A stretch of 64,000 bases of DNA from Defluviitalea raffinosedens (GCF_016908775.1 NZ_JAFBEP010000007.1:1-64000), one strand, 5' to 3'; positions 15,642 to 24,311 are shown, counted from the first letter of the stretch. The notes: generated by a model from the sequence alone, not told the origin. Numbers and translations: made by a program.

Positions 15642-16824
15642 ACTCTCCTATCTTAATCTTAAAGGAAAAATTTTTCGTACTTTAATATTTATTTCAATTG
15701 TAGCAATCCTATCCTTTGTACTTTTTGGAGGAACTGTTTTGTCCCATAGTATGAAAAAAGGTTTAAGCAGCCTGGAGATGCGATTGGGTGGGGATTTAAT
15801 CGTTGTTCCCCTTGGATATGAGCAGAAACAGGAATCCATTCTTTTAACAGGAGAGCCATCTTACTTCTATTTTGACAAGGAGATTCTGGGAAAACTTAAG
15901 GGTGTTGAAGGTATATCCAAATTATCACCACAATTTTACCTTACCTCTCTTAATGCATCCTGTTGTTCCTTACCCTTGCAGATTGTTGGATTTGATCCGG
16001 AAACGGACTTTTTAGTTCAGCCTTGGATTAGAGAGGTACTTGGGAAAAATCTTGAAAAAGGTGCATTGATTGTTGGCAGTGATGTCTTAATAGAAGAGGA
16101 CAGGAAGATAAAATTATTTGATCAAGGATATCTGGTAGCTGCAAAGTTAGATAAAACTGGAACAGGACTTGATCAAACTGTATTTGCCACGATGGATACT
16201 ATTAAGTCAATATATTCTGATGCAAAAGATAAGGGACTATACTTTTCAGAAAATACAAATCCCGATACATCTATTTCCTCTATTTTTATAAAAGTTCAAA
16301 AAGATTACGATATCGACCAAGTTGTCACTAATATTCGTCAAAATATAGATGGAGTACAAATTATTAAATCAAAAACCCTGATTAGCAGTATTGCTGATAG
16401 TTTCAGTCATTTTACAACGGTTTTTTATGCATTCGCTTTAGCTTTTTTGGTTATCACTTTGGCTGTTTTGACGGCTATGTTTTCAGCATCAGTCAATGAG
16501 CGAAAAAAAGAATTTGCAATGCTTCGAATTTTAGGTGCTACAAGAAAAAAAGTTGCCAGTATTTTGTTTTGGGAATCTCTGTATATTAGTGTGGTTGGCA
16601 GTGTAATAGGCATAATTTTAGCGGCATTAATCGTTTTTCCTTATAGTGTTTTTATTGGAGACAGTATAGGCGTGCCGTATCTACAGCCTTCTCTTCTATG
16701 GATTTTTGTAATTGGGATGGGTACTTTACTTACAGCGATTGGCGTCAGTATCCTTGCCTCAATTTATTCTGTTATTAAAATAAATCGTTTTGAAACTTAT
16801 CTTATCCTAAGAGAGGGGGAGTAG
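15616..16824 (+). CDS. FtsX/MacB-type ABC permease
   Basis: A 402-residue permease with the MacB/FtsX topology: one N-terminal helix (about 20-45), a large extracytoplasmic domain (about 50-275) and three C-terminal helices, with the conserved NERKKEFAMLRILGATRKKV coupling stretch. Starts within the DUF4418 gene and ends one base before the ATPase. Such transporters are mechanotransmitters or lipid/lipoprotein/small-molecule exporters, not importers. The position downstream of metNIQ-like genes suggests a shared transcript. Confidence 0.85.
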   Translation: MVTTLTSSRLSYLNLKGKIFRTLIFISIVAILSFVLFGGTVLSHSMKKGLSSLEMRLGGDLIVVPLGYEQKQESILLTGEPSYFYFDKEILGKLKGVEGISKLSPQFYLTSLNASCCSLPLQIVGFDPETDFLVQPWIREVLGKNLEKGALIVGSDVLIEEDRKIKLFDQGYLVAAKLDKTGTGLDQTVFATMDTIKSIYSDAKDKGLYFSENTNPDTSISSIFIKVQKDYDIDQVVTNIRQNIDGVQIIKSKTLISSIADSFSHFTTVFYAFALAFLVITLAVLTAMFSASVNERKKEFAMLRILGATRKKVASILFWESLYISVVGSVIGIILAALIVFPYSVFIGDSIGVPYLQPSLLWIFVIGMGTLLTAIGVSILASIYSVIKINRFETYLILREGE

Positions 16825-16825
16825 G

Positions 16826-17512
16826 ATGTTGCTTGAAATCAGTCATCTCAGTAAAACCTATATCCGTGGCAATCAGACTTTTTATGCGGTAAAAGATGCT
16901 AGTTTAAAGCTTAAAGAAGGTGACTGTGCAGTTGTTGTAGGACGTTCAGGAAGTGGAAAGAGTACTTTACTTAATTTGATTGCTGGACTTCTTACTCCCA
17001 CAAGTGGCAAGGTTGAGGTGGCAGGTTATAATACTACGTTGTTAAAAGATAAAGAGCTATCATTGCTTCGCAATTTTACGATTGGTTACATTCCGCAGGG
17101 ACAGAGCCTGCTCTCAAGTTTATCGGTATTGGATAATGTATGTTTGCCATATTTTTTACAAAACCGAAGGAAAGACAAGAGTATGGAAGAAATCGACAAA
17201 AGAGCATATTCACTATTGGAACAGCTTGGTATTTTGCACTTAGCCAATGCGTATCCTAAACATTTATCAGGGGGAGAACTTCGGAGGGTTAGTATAGCAA
17301 GGGCTCTTATAAATGAACCAAAACTTTTGCTTGCGGATGAGCCTACTAATGATCTTGATACACAAACTTCCAAAGAGGTTATGGGTTTGTTTACAGGAAT
17401 TGCTCTTAAAGGTACAGCAGTTCTTCTGGTTACTCATGATCAAAGTATCATTCATGAAGGAGATTATATTTATCAAATGAATGATGGAGCATTAGCACCT
17501 CTAAAGACATAG
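16826..17512 (+). CDS. LolD/MacB-type ABC ATPase
   Basis: A 228-residue ATPase: Walker A GRSGSGKST, Q-loop YIPQGQSLLSSL, signature LSGGELRR, Walker B LLLADEPTNDLD, H-loop VTHDQS. Partner of the preceding permease. Last gene before the second operator; the nif-like operon has its own promoter 80-150 bases on. Confidence 0.88.
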   Translation: MLLEISHLSKTYIRGNQTFYAVKDASLKLKEGDCAVVVGRSGSGKSTLLNLIAGLLTPTSGKVEVAGYNTTLLKDKELSLLRNFTIGYIPQGQSLLSSLSVLDNVCLPYFLQNRRKDKSMEEIDKRAYSLLEQLGILHLANAYPKHLSGGELRRVSIARALINEPKLLLADEPTNDLDTQTSKEVMGLFTGIALKGTAVLLVTHDQSIIHEGDYIYQMNDGALAPLKT

Positions 17513-17593
17513 TTACCATATATGTAATATTCGTATTCTAACCGCATAAATAATTTTATACTTAATATAATTTTAATTAAACCGTATATTTTT

Positions 17594-17624
17594 TTGCCTA
17601 ATAAACATATAAAACATATATGTT
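17594..17624 (+). promoter_or_regulatory. nif-like operon promoter with palindromic operator, copy 2
   Basis: TTGCCT (17594-17599), 17-base spacer and TATATG (17617-17622). The 21-base palindrome AACATATA-N5-TATATGTT (17604-17624) fills the spacer and -10 box and is identical to 12400-12420. The placement is that of a repressor site. Confidence 0.65.
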
Positions 17625-17663
17625 TTTAAGGTGGTTTATATTAAGGAGAATGGAGTGATAAAA

Positions 17664-19142
17664 ATGTCTAAAGTGAATTTAGCCCTTCCAGAAGTGAAGA
17701 TCAGAGAAATCCGTATTAATTCAATAACTGGTTATCAGGGCGATGCAGAGGAATTAGTCAAAGCAAGCAGATGTGGTTTAAAAGATCGTGAAAGATCCTT
17801 TAGTCAATGTATGGGATGCGGTACGTCAAAAGCAGCTTGTATGGTTACTTTAATTCAGGATGCAGCTGTTATCAGTCATGGACCAGTAGGCTGTGCGTCT
17901 TGTCTTCATGAATTTTCTTTTACCTATCGTGTCAATGCGCCTCTACGAAATCTTCAGCATCCTACACCACGACATATATTTTCAACAAACTTAAAGGAGA
18001 AAGACACTGTTTACGGGGGAAATATAAAACTTGCCAATGCCATTCGTGAGGTATATGAACGCACAAAGGCTAATGCAATTTTTGTACTAACGACTTGTGC
18101 CGCCGGAATTATTGGTGATGACGTGGAAAGCGTTTGTAATGAAGCGGAAGATGAGTTAGGAATTCCTGTTGTAGCTGTTTTCTGTGAAGGGTTCCGTTCT
18201 AAAGTTTGGACTACAGGCTTTGATGCAGGTTATCACGCCATTGCACGAAAATTAATTACTAAACCGAGACAAAGGCGAAAAGACATTATTAATGTGATTA
18301 ATTTCTGGGGAAGTGATGTATTCTCTGAATGGTTTGCACCCTTTGGGGCGAAACCAAATTACATTACGCCTTATTCTACAGTCAATGGATTAAAGTATGC
18401 CAGTGAAGCTGCTGCTACAGTGCAGGCTTGTTCGACATTGGGAAGCTATCTTGGAGCTGTGTTGGAACAGGAATTTGGTGTTCCAGAAATTCCTGCTGCA
18501 CCCCCTTATGGGATTGCACAGACAGATCGGTGGTTCAGAGCCTTAGGAAAGATTCTTGGAAAAGAAGATGTTGCTGAACAGATTATTAAAGAGAAGAAAG
18601 AAAAGTATCTTCCCAAGATAGAAGCTCTACGTGAAAAACTTAAAGGAAAAACAGCTTATGTCACGGCAGGAGCAGCCCATGGTCATGCACTGCTGGATGT
18701 TCTTGGAGAGCTTGGGATGAAAGCTGTTGGAGCTGCTATTTTCCATCATGATCCGATTTATGACAGTGGTCGTGAAGAAAATGACCAGTTGGCACAAAGG
18801 GTGTCGGACTACGGAAATGTTCCAAACTTTAATGTTTGTAACAAGCAGGAATTTGAGCTGGTGAATGCATTAAACCGTCTTCGTCCGGATGTTTTACTGG
18901 CTCGTCATGGAGGAATGACACTTTGGGGGGCAAAGCTAGGGATTCCTTCATTATTAATTGGAGATGAACACTACTCCATGGGGTATGAAGGTCTAGTGAA
19001 CTATGGAGAACGTTTGCTAGAAGTGATCGAAAATGATGAGTTCGTAAAGAATCTTTCAAAACATGCCATAAATCCTTATACCAAATGGTGGATGGAGCAA
19101 AAACCCGACTATTTTTTAAGGGGAGGTGCAGTCAATGAGTAG
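17664..19142 (+). CDS. nitrogenase-like component 1 alpha subunit (NifD/MarD-like)
   Basis: A 492-residue NifD superfamily protein. Cysteines matching the three P-cluster ligands are visible: Cys52 (CMGCGTSKA), Cys77 (SHGPVGC) and Cys145 (LTTCAAGIIGDD). Cys256 (VQACSTLGSYL) lines up with the cofactor ligand Cys275 of NifD and His436 (GDEHYSMGYEG) with His442. It therefore probably holds a NifB-type Fe-S cofactor and not a bare substrate pocket as in BchN or CfbD. Start at 17664 follows GGAGAATGGAG. First gene of the operon; stop overlaps the next gene by 8 bases. Likely alpha chain of a C-S-bond-cleaving reductase. Confidence 0.85.
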   Translation: MSKVNLALPEVKIREIRINSITGYQGDAEELVKASRCGLKDRERSFSQCMGCGTSKAACMVTLIQDAAVISHGPVGCASCLHEFSFTYRVNAPLRNLQHPTPRHIFSTNLKEKDTVYGGNIKLANAIREVYERTKANAIFVLTTCAAGIIGDDVESVCNEAEDELGIPVVAVFCEGFRSKVWTTGFDAGYHAIARKLITKPRQRRKDIINVINFWGSDVFSEWFAPFGAKPNYITPYSTVNGLKYASEAAATVQACSTLGSYLGAVLEQEFGVPEIPAAPPYGIAQTDRWFRALGKILGKEDVAEQIIKEKKEKYLPKIEALREKLKGKTAYVTAGAAHGHALLDVLGELGMKAVGAAIFHHDPIYDSGREENDQLAQRVSDYGNVPNFNVCNKQEFELVNALNRLRPDVLLARHGGMTLWGAKLGIPSLLIGDEHYSMGYEGLVNYGERLLEVIENDEFVKNLSKHAINPYTKWWMEQKPDYFLRGGAVNE

Positions 19143-20478
19143 ATCAGGAATCATTGAACAAGAACGTTATACTTGTGCCATAGGTGCTTTGCAAAGTGTT
19201 GTAGCCATTCCAAGAGCTGTGCCTATTCTTCACTCAGGTCCAGGCTGTGGGGAGATGATTGCAGGATTTTTTGAACGTTCAACAGGATATGCAGGTGGTC
19301 CGACATCACCGTGTACCAATTTTTCAGAAAAGGAAGTCGTATTTGGGGGGATTAATCGGCTGCGGGAGATTATAAAAAACACATATAAAGTGTTGGACAC
19401 AGATTTACAGGTAGTTTTGACCGGCTGCACTGCCGGGATTGTGGGGGATGATGTGGACAGTTTGGTGTCGGAGTTTGCCAGGGAAGGAAAGCCTATTGTA
19501 TCGGTGGAAACGGCAGGGTTTAAAGCAAATAATTTTGAATCCCACAGCCTTGTAGTGAATGCGATTATTGACCAGTATGTGAGTTTATTTGAATCGGAGA
19601 ATGAAGTTAAATCACAAAAGAATACGGTGAATTTAATTGCTTCTATTCCTTATCAGGACCCATTTTGGAAAGGGAATCTTGCGGAATATAAGCGTTTGCT
19701 TGCAGGTATTGGACTAAAAGCTAATGTTTTGTTCGGACCAGAATCGGGGGGAGTAAAAGAGTGGCAGAAGATACCGGCAGCACAGTTTAATGTTTTGGTT
19801 TCTCCATGGTATGGCAAGCCCATAGCAGATCATTTGAAGGAGAAATATGGTCAGGAATATGTATGGTTTCCTCATATTCCTATTGGAGCCAATGCGACGG
19901 AACAATTTTTAAATCAAGTACTGGAGTTTGCACTTAAAGAAGGAGCCGAGATTGATGAAGCATCAGCCCGAAGCTTTATAGAATATGAATCTAAAGCTTA
20001 CTATGAAGAAATTGATAATCTGGCAACCTTTCTTTTGGAGTTCCGTTATGGTCTTCCCAATCATGCACATATTCTTCACGATGCGGGATATGTGGTGGGA
20101 TTATCTAAATTCTTGCTCCACGAAGTGGGGATCATACCTAAAGAACAGTTTGTTACAGATGGTACCCCTGAAAAATATCAGGAAGCCATCAGGGCTGATC
20201 TTAGGAGTACCAGTGATAAACGGGAGATTCCACTTTATTTTGAACCGGATGCAGGAAAGGCTCAGGAGTTTCTTCGAAAGATTCATCATAGTGGAAGAGG
20301 CCTGATTATCGGTTCTGGATGGGATAAGGAACTTGCAAAAGAAAAAGGATATGACTTCCTTTCTGCAGCAATCCCTTCCCCTTACCGATTAGTTCTGACA
20401 ACGCACTATGCAGGATTTACAGGAGGGCTCAGGGTTATAGAAGACATCTATCATTTGGTTCTTTCAACCTATGCGTAA
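19135..20478 (+). CDS. nitrogenase-like component 1 beta subunit (NifK/MarK-like)
   Basis: A 447-residue NifK-like partner. P-cluster-type cysteines are Cys14 (RYTCAIGALQ), Cys38 (HSGPGCGEM) and Cys98 (VLTGCTAGIVGDD). Shorter than NifK (~520), mainly because the N-terminal extension is absent. ATG at 19135 follows GGGGAGGTG and overlaps the alpha gene, implying coupled 1:1 synthesis of an alpha2beta2 protein. The C-terminal half keeps the Rossmann-like repeats of the family. No nifEN pair is present, so these genes are the catalytic component, not a scaffold duplicate, although a scaffold role cannot be formally excluded. Confidence 0.83.
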   Translation: MSRSGIIEQERYTCAIGALQSVVAIPRAVPILHSGPGCGEMIAGFFERSTGYAGGPTSPCTNFSEKEVVFGGINRLREIIKNTYKVLDTDLQVVLTGCTAGIVGDDVDSLVSEFAREGKPIVSVETAGFKANNFESHSLVVNAIIDQYVSLFESENEVKSQKNTVNLIASIPYQDPFWKGNLAEYKRLLAGIGLKANVLFGPESGGVKEWQKIPAAQFNVLVSPWYGKPIADHLKEKYGQEYVWFPHIPIGANATEQFLNQVLEFALKEGAEIDEASARSFIEYESKAYYEEIDNLATFLLEFRYGLPNHAHILHDAGYVVGLSKFLLHEVGIIPKEQFVTDGTPEKYQEAIRADLRSTSDKREIPLYFEPDAGKAQEFLRKIHHSGRGLIIGSGWDKELAKEKGYDFLSAAIPSPYRLVLTTHYAGFTGGLRVIEDIYHLVLSTYA

Positions 20479-20491
20479 GGGGGGAGAACGG

Positions 20492-20827
20492 ATGGGCTAT
20501 CGCATTGGATTTGCCAGTATTGATGGAGCAGTAATTGACCAGCACTTTGGTTCAGCGAGATATTGGCAGATATATGACGTAGACAGTGAAGCACGTTTTG
20601 TTGAGACACGAAAGACAGTGGCTAAGTGTCAGGGACATTGTGAAGGAGGTTTTGACCATCTGCTGGATGTTCTAAAGGATTGTGATGCAATATTTGTTCT
20701 AAAAATCGGAGAAGTTGCAGCGGCTGTAATGTTATCAAAGGGTAAAAGAGTATTTGAAGCAGAAGGGGAAGTAGAAGATATTCTTGCGGAAATAATGAAT
20801 GGTCTCTTGATCCAGGAGACTGGTTAA
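20492..20827 (+). CDS. NifX/NafY-type iron-cofactor-binding protein
   Basis: A 111-residue single-domain protein of the dinitrogenase iron-molybdenum cofactor family (NifX, NafY, NifB C-terminus). The pattern is clear: IGFASIDGAVIDQHFGSARYWQIYDV, then CQGHCEGGFDHLLDVLKDCDAIFVLKIG. The His of DQHFG and the cysteines around residue 50 are candidate cofactor contacts. The start at 20492 follows AAGGGGGGAG. It probably carries or inserts NifB-derived cluster; here it is a separate gene instead of being fused to NifB. Confidence 0.88.
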   Translation: MGYRIGFASIDGAVIDQHFGSARYWQIYDVDSEARFVETRKTVAKCQGHCEGGFDHLLDVLKDCDAIFVLKIGEVAAAVMLSKGKRVFEAEGEVEDILAEIMNGLLIQETG

Positions 20828-20841
20828 AGAAGGTGTGTTTT

Positions 20842-21717
20842 ATGTCAATAACATTTGAAGAGTTGAAAAAGAATCATCCTTGTTTTGCCTTGGGGGCAAA
20901 AAATAATAAGGGGAGGGTGCATTTGCCTGTATCGCCGGGATGTAATATTTTCTGTAGTTTTTGTAAGCGGGAAATCAGCGACACAGAAAATCGACCCGGT
21001 GTAGCCAGTGGAATCATTACGCCGGAAGAAGCCATTGAAGTCGTAAGAAAAGCTGTTAAGCTATGTCCGGAGATTACTGTAGTGGGAGTTGCCGGACCTG
21101 GGGATACCTTGGCAACACCTTATGCCTTACAAACTTTTCGCCTGATTAAAGAGGAATTTCCGGACATTATCAAATGTATGAGCACAAATGGTCTTTTGCT
21201 TCCAGAATACGCAGATGAAATTATCGATGTGGGCATTGACAGTCTGACTGTTACCGTTAATGCAGTTGATCCTGATATACAAGCTCAGATATGCGAAGGG
21301 ATTGTCTATCATGGAAAATGTTATACGGGGCGTCAGGCAGCAGAAATACTTATAAAAAATCAACTTATTGGAATTCAGAAAGTTTCCGGAGCAGGGATTA
21401 CAGTCAAAGTGAATACAGTACTGATTCCAGAAATTAATGCAGATCATGTGGCAGAAGTTGCAAAAACTGTTTCAGAACATGGGGCTAAAATTTATAACAT
21501 CATTCCGCTGATTCCCCAGCATCACTTAAGCTGGTGCAGTGAGCCGAAATGTGACTTAATCAGCAAGGTAAGACAAGAAGCTGAAAATTATATTCGTGTA
21601 TTCAGGCATTGCCAGCGTTGCAGGGCAGATGCTGCAGGAATTCCTGGAGGGAAGGATGTATCAGGCAGGCTTTATATCCGTCCTGTGGTCCTGGAAAATA
21701 CTTTTTCTCATGGTTAA
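20842..21717 (+). CDS. NifB-like radical SAM cofactor-assembly protein
   Basis: A 291-residue radical SAM protein with the NifB-type motif GCNIFCSFCKREI (Cys34, Cys38, Cys41) followed by RPGVASG, which matches NifB's ESRPGVTS region. C-terminal CQRCRADAAGIPG matches the conserved NifB tail. NifB fuses two 4Fe-4S clusters with a carbide into NifB-co. Lack of the fused NifX domain is made up for by the gene just upstream. Presence in the operon indicates a cofactor of the NifB-co/L-cluster type. Start at 20842 follows AGAAGGTG. Confidence 0.85.
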   Translation: MSITFEELKKNHPCFALGAKNNKGRVHLPVSPGCNIFCSFCKREISDTENRPGVASGIITPEEAIEVVRKAVKLCPEITVVGVAGPGDTLATPYALQTFRLIKEEFPDIIKCMSTNGLLLPEYADEIIDVGIDSLTVTVNAVDPDIQAQICEGIVYHGKCYTGRQAAEILIKNQLIGIQKVSGAGITVKVNTVLIPEINADHVAEVAKTVSEHGAKIYNIIPLIPQHHLSWCSEPKCDLISKVRQEAENYIRVFRHCQRCRADAAGIPGGKDVSGRLYIRPVVLENTFSHG

Positions 21718-21720
21718 TAG

Positions 21721-21739
21721 CAGCGAGTATGACTCGCTT
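21721..21739 (+). other. short hairpin between NifB-like and sulfhydrylase genes
   Basis: AGCGAGT / ACTCGCT arms with a 3-base loop just after the NifB-like stop, without a T-run. More likely an RNA processing or stability element than a terminator. Confidence 0.4.
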
Positions 21740-21783
21740 CTATAAAGCTGTTAATTTTTAAGACTGACAGGAGGTGGTTTGAT

Positions 21784-21987
21784 ATGTGTAGTGACTGTGA
21801 TGATATGTCAGATATGTATCAAAAATTTAAGTATTTAGGAGGAGAAATCATATGGCAAATGATTCAAAGAAAAAAGAATATCGTTTTGATACAAAAAAAT
21901 TACGAGCAGGCTATGATCCAAAGGAGCATAACTATGCTGTATCACCACCTATTTATCAAACCACTTCATTTGATTTTCGTGATGTAG
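21784..21987 (+). CDS. possible small protein overlapping the sulfhydrylase start
   Basis: A 67-codon frame starting MCSDCDDMSDMYQKF behind the best ribosome site in the operon (AGGAGGTGG, 21769-21777, six bases from ATG). It overlaps the first 136 bases of the sulfhydrylase gene in another frame. The N-terminal CxxC is suggestive but the overlapping part may be noise. It may act only as a translational coupler. Confidence 0.3.
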   Translation: MCSDCDDMSDMYQKFKYLGGEIIWQMIQRKKNIVLIQKNYEQAMIQRSITMLYHHLFIKPLHLIFVM

Positions 21988-23168
21988 AACATGCCAAGGC
22001 ATTGTTTGGATTACGTGAGCTTGGCAATTTGTATACCCGAGTTGGCAATCCAACCGTTGCAGTATTAGAACAGCGTGTTGCTGCACTGGATGGAGCCAGT
22101 GGTGCTATTGCTTTAGCTTCTGGTATGGCTGCTATAAGTTATACTTTACTCAATGTGGCAGAAGGTGGAGGACGTATCTTGACCTCTCCATACCTCTATG
22201 GGGGAAGTACAGACAGCTTTAAAAAGGTTTATCCTAAATTTGGCATTCACTTCGACTATGCAAAGAACCTCGAAAATCCTGAAAAACTTGCTGAAGAAAT
22301 TAAACCGGATACCAAGGCGATTTATGTTGAAAGCATCAGTAACCCCAGTGGGGTGCTTTTAGATATTGATGCTATTGCAGAAGTTGCTCACGCTCATGGT
22401 ATACCGCTCATTGTAGATAACACCGTGGCAACGCCATATTTATATAATCCTATTGCCCATGGAGCAGATATTGTGGTTTATTCTGCAACTAAGGGACTTA
22501 CAGGCCATGGAAATGTCATTGCGGGATTGGTTCTGGAAAGTGGGAAATTTAACTGGCAGAGCGATAAATTCCCTCATTTCTCAGAAAAACTCTATACTTT
22601 GCGTGATATTCATGAGAATAACCGCAGTTACCTGGAAATATTCCCAGAGTTTCCGTTTACAGCCCGTATTCGTTTTAACTATCTTAACTATTTTGGGGCT
22701 GCTTTATCCCCATTCGATGCGTACCTTGTATTGATTGGCCTTGAAACGCTTTCTGAACGTGTAGCAAAACAAGTGAAGAATGCAGAGATTCTGGCAGAGT
22801 ATTTAAAGAATCACAAGTATGTGGAATGGGTTCGCTATCCAGGTCTTAAGGAAAGTCCTTATTATGAACTTGCAAAACGGGATTTTCCAAAAGGAGCAGG
22901 GGGACTCTTAGCTTTCGGCTTTAAGGGGACAACAGCCCAAAGAGAGGCATTTCTTGATGCGGTAGAGCTATTCAAATATCATGTCAACATTGGAGATGCC
23001 CGAAGTTTGATTGTTAATTCACCTCAGACCACCCATAGTGAATTAGAACCGGATGAGAAAAAGATTGCAGACATTCCTGAAAACCTTATTCGTATTTCAG
23101 CAGGGTTAGAAGATCCGGAAGATTTAATAGCAGATCTTGAGCAAGCTTTTGAAAAAGCTTATGTCTGA
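21852..23168 (+). CDS. metY: O-acetylhomoserine sulfhydrylase-like PLP enzyme
   Basis: A 438-residue Cys/Met metabolism PLP enzyme close to MetY. Landmarks are YTRVGNPTVAVLEQRVAALD, LYGGSTDSF, VDNTVATPYL and the PLP lysine Lys214 in VYSATKGLTGHG. The loop after the lysine is KGLTGHG instead of the usual KFIGGHG. MetY adds sulfide or methanethiol to O-acetylhomoserine, giving homocysteine or methionine. In an operon with a nitrogenase-like reductase it would trap methanethiol released from an organosulfur substrate as methionine. ATG at 21852 follows TTAGGAGGAG. Confidence 0.85.
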   Translation: MANDSKKKEYRFDTKKLRAGYDPKEHNYAVSPPIYQTTSFDFRDVEHAKALFGLRELGNLYTRVGNPTVAVLEQRVAALDGASGAIALASGMAAISYTLLNVAEGGGRILTSPYLYGGSTDSFKKVYPKFGIHFDYAKNLENPEKLAEEIKPDTKAIYVESISNPSGVLLDIDAIAEVAHAHGIPLIVDNTVATPYLYNPIAHGADIVVYSATKGLTGHGNVIAGLVLESGKFNWQSDKFPHFSEKLYTLRDIHENNRSYLEIFPEFPFTARIRFNYLNYFGAALSPFDAYLVLIGLETLSERVAKQVKNAEILAEYLKNHKYVEWVRYPGLKESPYYELAKRDFPKGAGGLLAFGFKGTTAQREAFLDAVELFKYHVNIGDARSLIVNSPQTTHSELEPDEKKIADIPENLIRISAGLEDPEDLIADLEQAFEKAYV

Positions 23169-23201
23169 TACTTTAAAGGAGTAAAAGGAGGGTAAAATAC
23201 G

Positions 23202-24269
23202 ATGAGGAAAATGAAAAAACTAACCAAAATCCTGGTATCCATTTCTGTTTTGACGTTGATGTTTTCAGGCTGTGGAAAACAAGCTGCCACTGAAACTCAA
23301 ACTCAGACCAATAACAATGTAGCTGAATCGAGTACAGAGTACAAATATGGGAAAATTGATATTCCGGGTAAAGATGGATCCCTTTGCGGTGCACCTATAT
23401 ATATTGCTTATGAAAAAGGCTTTTTTAAGGAGCAAGGGTTTGATGTCAACTTAATCTCTGCAGATTTTGAAACCCGCAAAATTGGATTAAATAATGGAAC
23501 CATTCCTATTGTTAATGGAGATTTTCAATTCTTTCCTTCTATTGAGAATGGTGTGAAGGTAAAAGTGGTGGATGGTTTGCATTATGGCTGTATTAAACTG
23601 ATTGTTCCAAAAGATTCATCGATTCAAACTGTTCAGGACCTTAAAGGCAAAAAGATTAGTGTGGATGAGATCGGTGGAACTCCCCATCAGGTGGCATCGG
23701 TATGGCTGGAGAAGAATGGGATATCTGCTAAACAAGAGGATGGGGAAGTTACCTTTCTTCCTTTCTCTGATGGTAATCTTGCGATTGAAGCTTTAAATAA
23801 AGGAGATGTGGATGTAGCGGCTTTATGGGATCCCTTTGGCTCTGTTCAGGAGAAAACAGGTAACTACCGTGTGATTCTGGATATTTCTAAAGATGATCCT
23901 TTTGCTGGAAAGTATTGCTGTTTCCTATATGCTTCCGAGAAGTTGTTAAATGAAAGTCCTGAAAAAGTTGCTGCACTGCTGCGTGCCTACAGAGCAGCCC
24001 AAAACTGGATTGCAGAAAATCCGGAAGAAGCAGTTGACATTATTATCAACGGCAAATATGCCCAGATCGAAGACAGAGACCTGGCGATTCAACTGATTAA
24101 AAGCTATAAGTATCCAACTGCCAGCGACAGAGAGAAAGATCCAACACAAGTATATGACAACGTTCAGTATTTTGCAGAGCAATTACATCAAATTGGCTAT
24201 TTAAAGACAGATCCGAATACATTTGCTCAAGACTCATATGCAGAGGTTGATATTAACTTAGGTTTATAA
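23202..24269 (+). CDS. SsuA/TauA-like substrate-binding lipoprotein
   Basis: A 355-residue lipoprotein with signal peptide and lipobox MFSGC (Cys24), a Thr/Gln-rich linker, then an NMT1/SsuA-like periplasmic-binding fold (GAPIYIAYEKGFFKEQGFDVNLI, GGTPHQVASVWLEKNGI). The family binds sulfonates, taurine, nitrate or thiamine precursors. Sitting inside the reductase operon, it presumably captures the sulfur substrate. The start follows AAAGGAGGG. A stable hairpin lies between it and the permease gene, a common way to raise the amount of the binding protein. Confidence 0.83.
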   Translation: MRKMKKLTKILVSISVLTLMFSGCGKQAATETQTQTNNNVAESSTEYKYGKIDIPGKDGSLCGAPIYIAYEKGFFKEQGFDVNLISADFETRKIGLNNGTIPIVNGDFQFFPSIENGVKVKVVDGLHYGCIKLIVPKDSSIQTVQDLKGKKISVDEIGGTPHQVASVWLEKNGISAKQEDGEVTFLPFSDGNLAIEALNKGDVDVAALWDPFGSVQEKTGNYRVILDISKDDPFAGKYCCFLYASEKLLNESPEKVAALLRAYRAAQNWIAENPEEAVDIIINGKYAQIEDRDLAIQLIKSYKYPTASDREKDPTQVYDNVQYFAEQLHQIGYLKTDPNTFAQDSYAEVDINLGL

Positions 24270-24286
24270 GGATTTTTAAAATGATC

Positions 24287-24311
24287 TTTGCCCGGAGATT
24301 TTCCGGGCAAA
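24287..24311 (+). other. intra-operon hairpin after the binding-protein gene
   Basis: Perfect 10-bp arms TTTGCCCGGA / TCCGGGCAAA with a 5-base loop and no T-run behind it. Likely an mRNA 3' stabilising or partial-stop element that gives more lipoprotein than permease. Confidence 0.6.

Noticed and set aside
17664-20478. Protochlorophyllide/F430-type (BchNB, CfbD) reductase
   Set aside because: NifB-like and NifX-like genes and apparent cofactor ligands Cys256/His436 are not expected in those enzymes.
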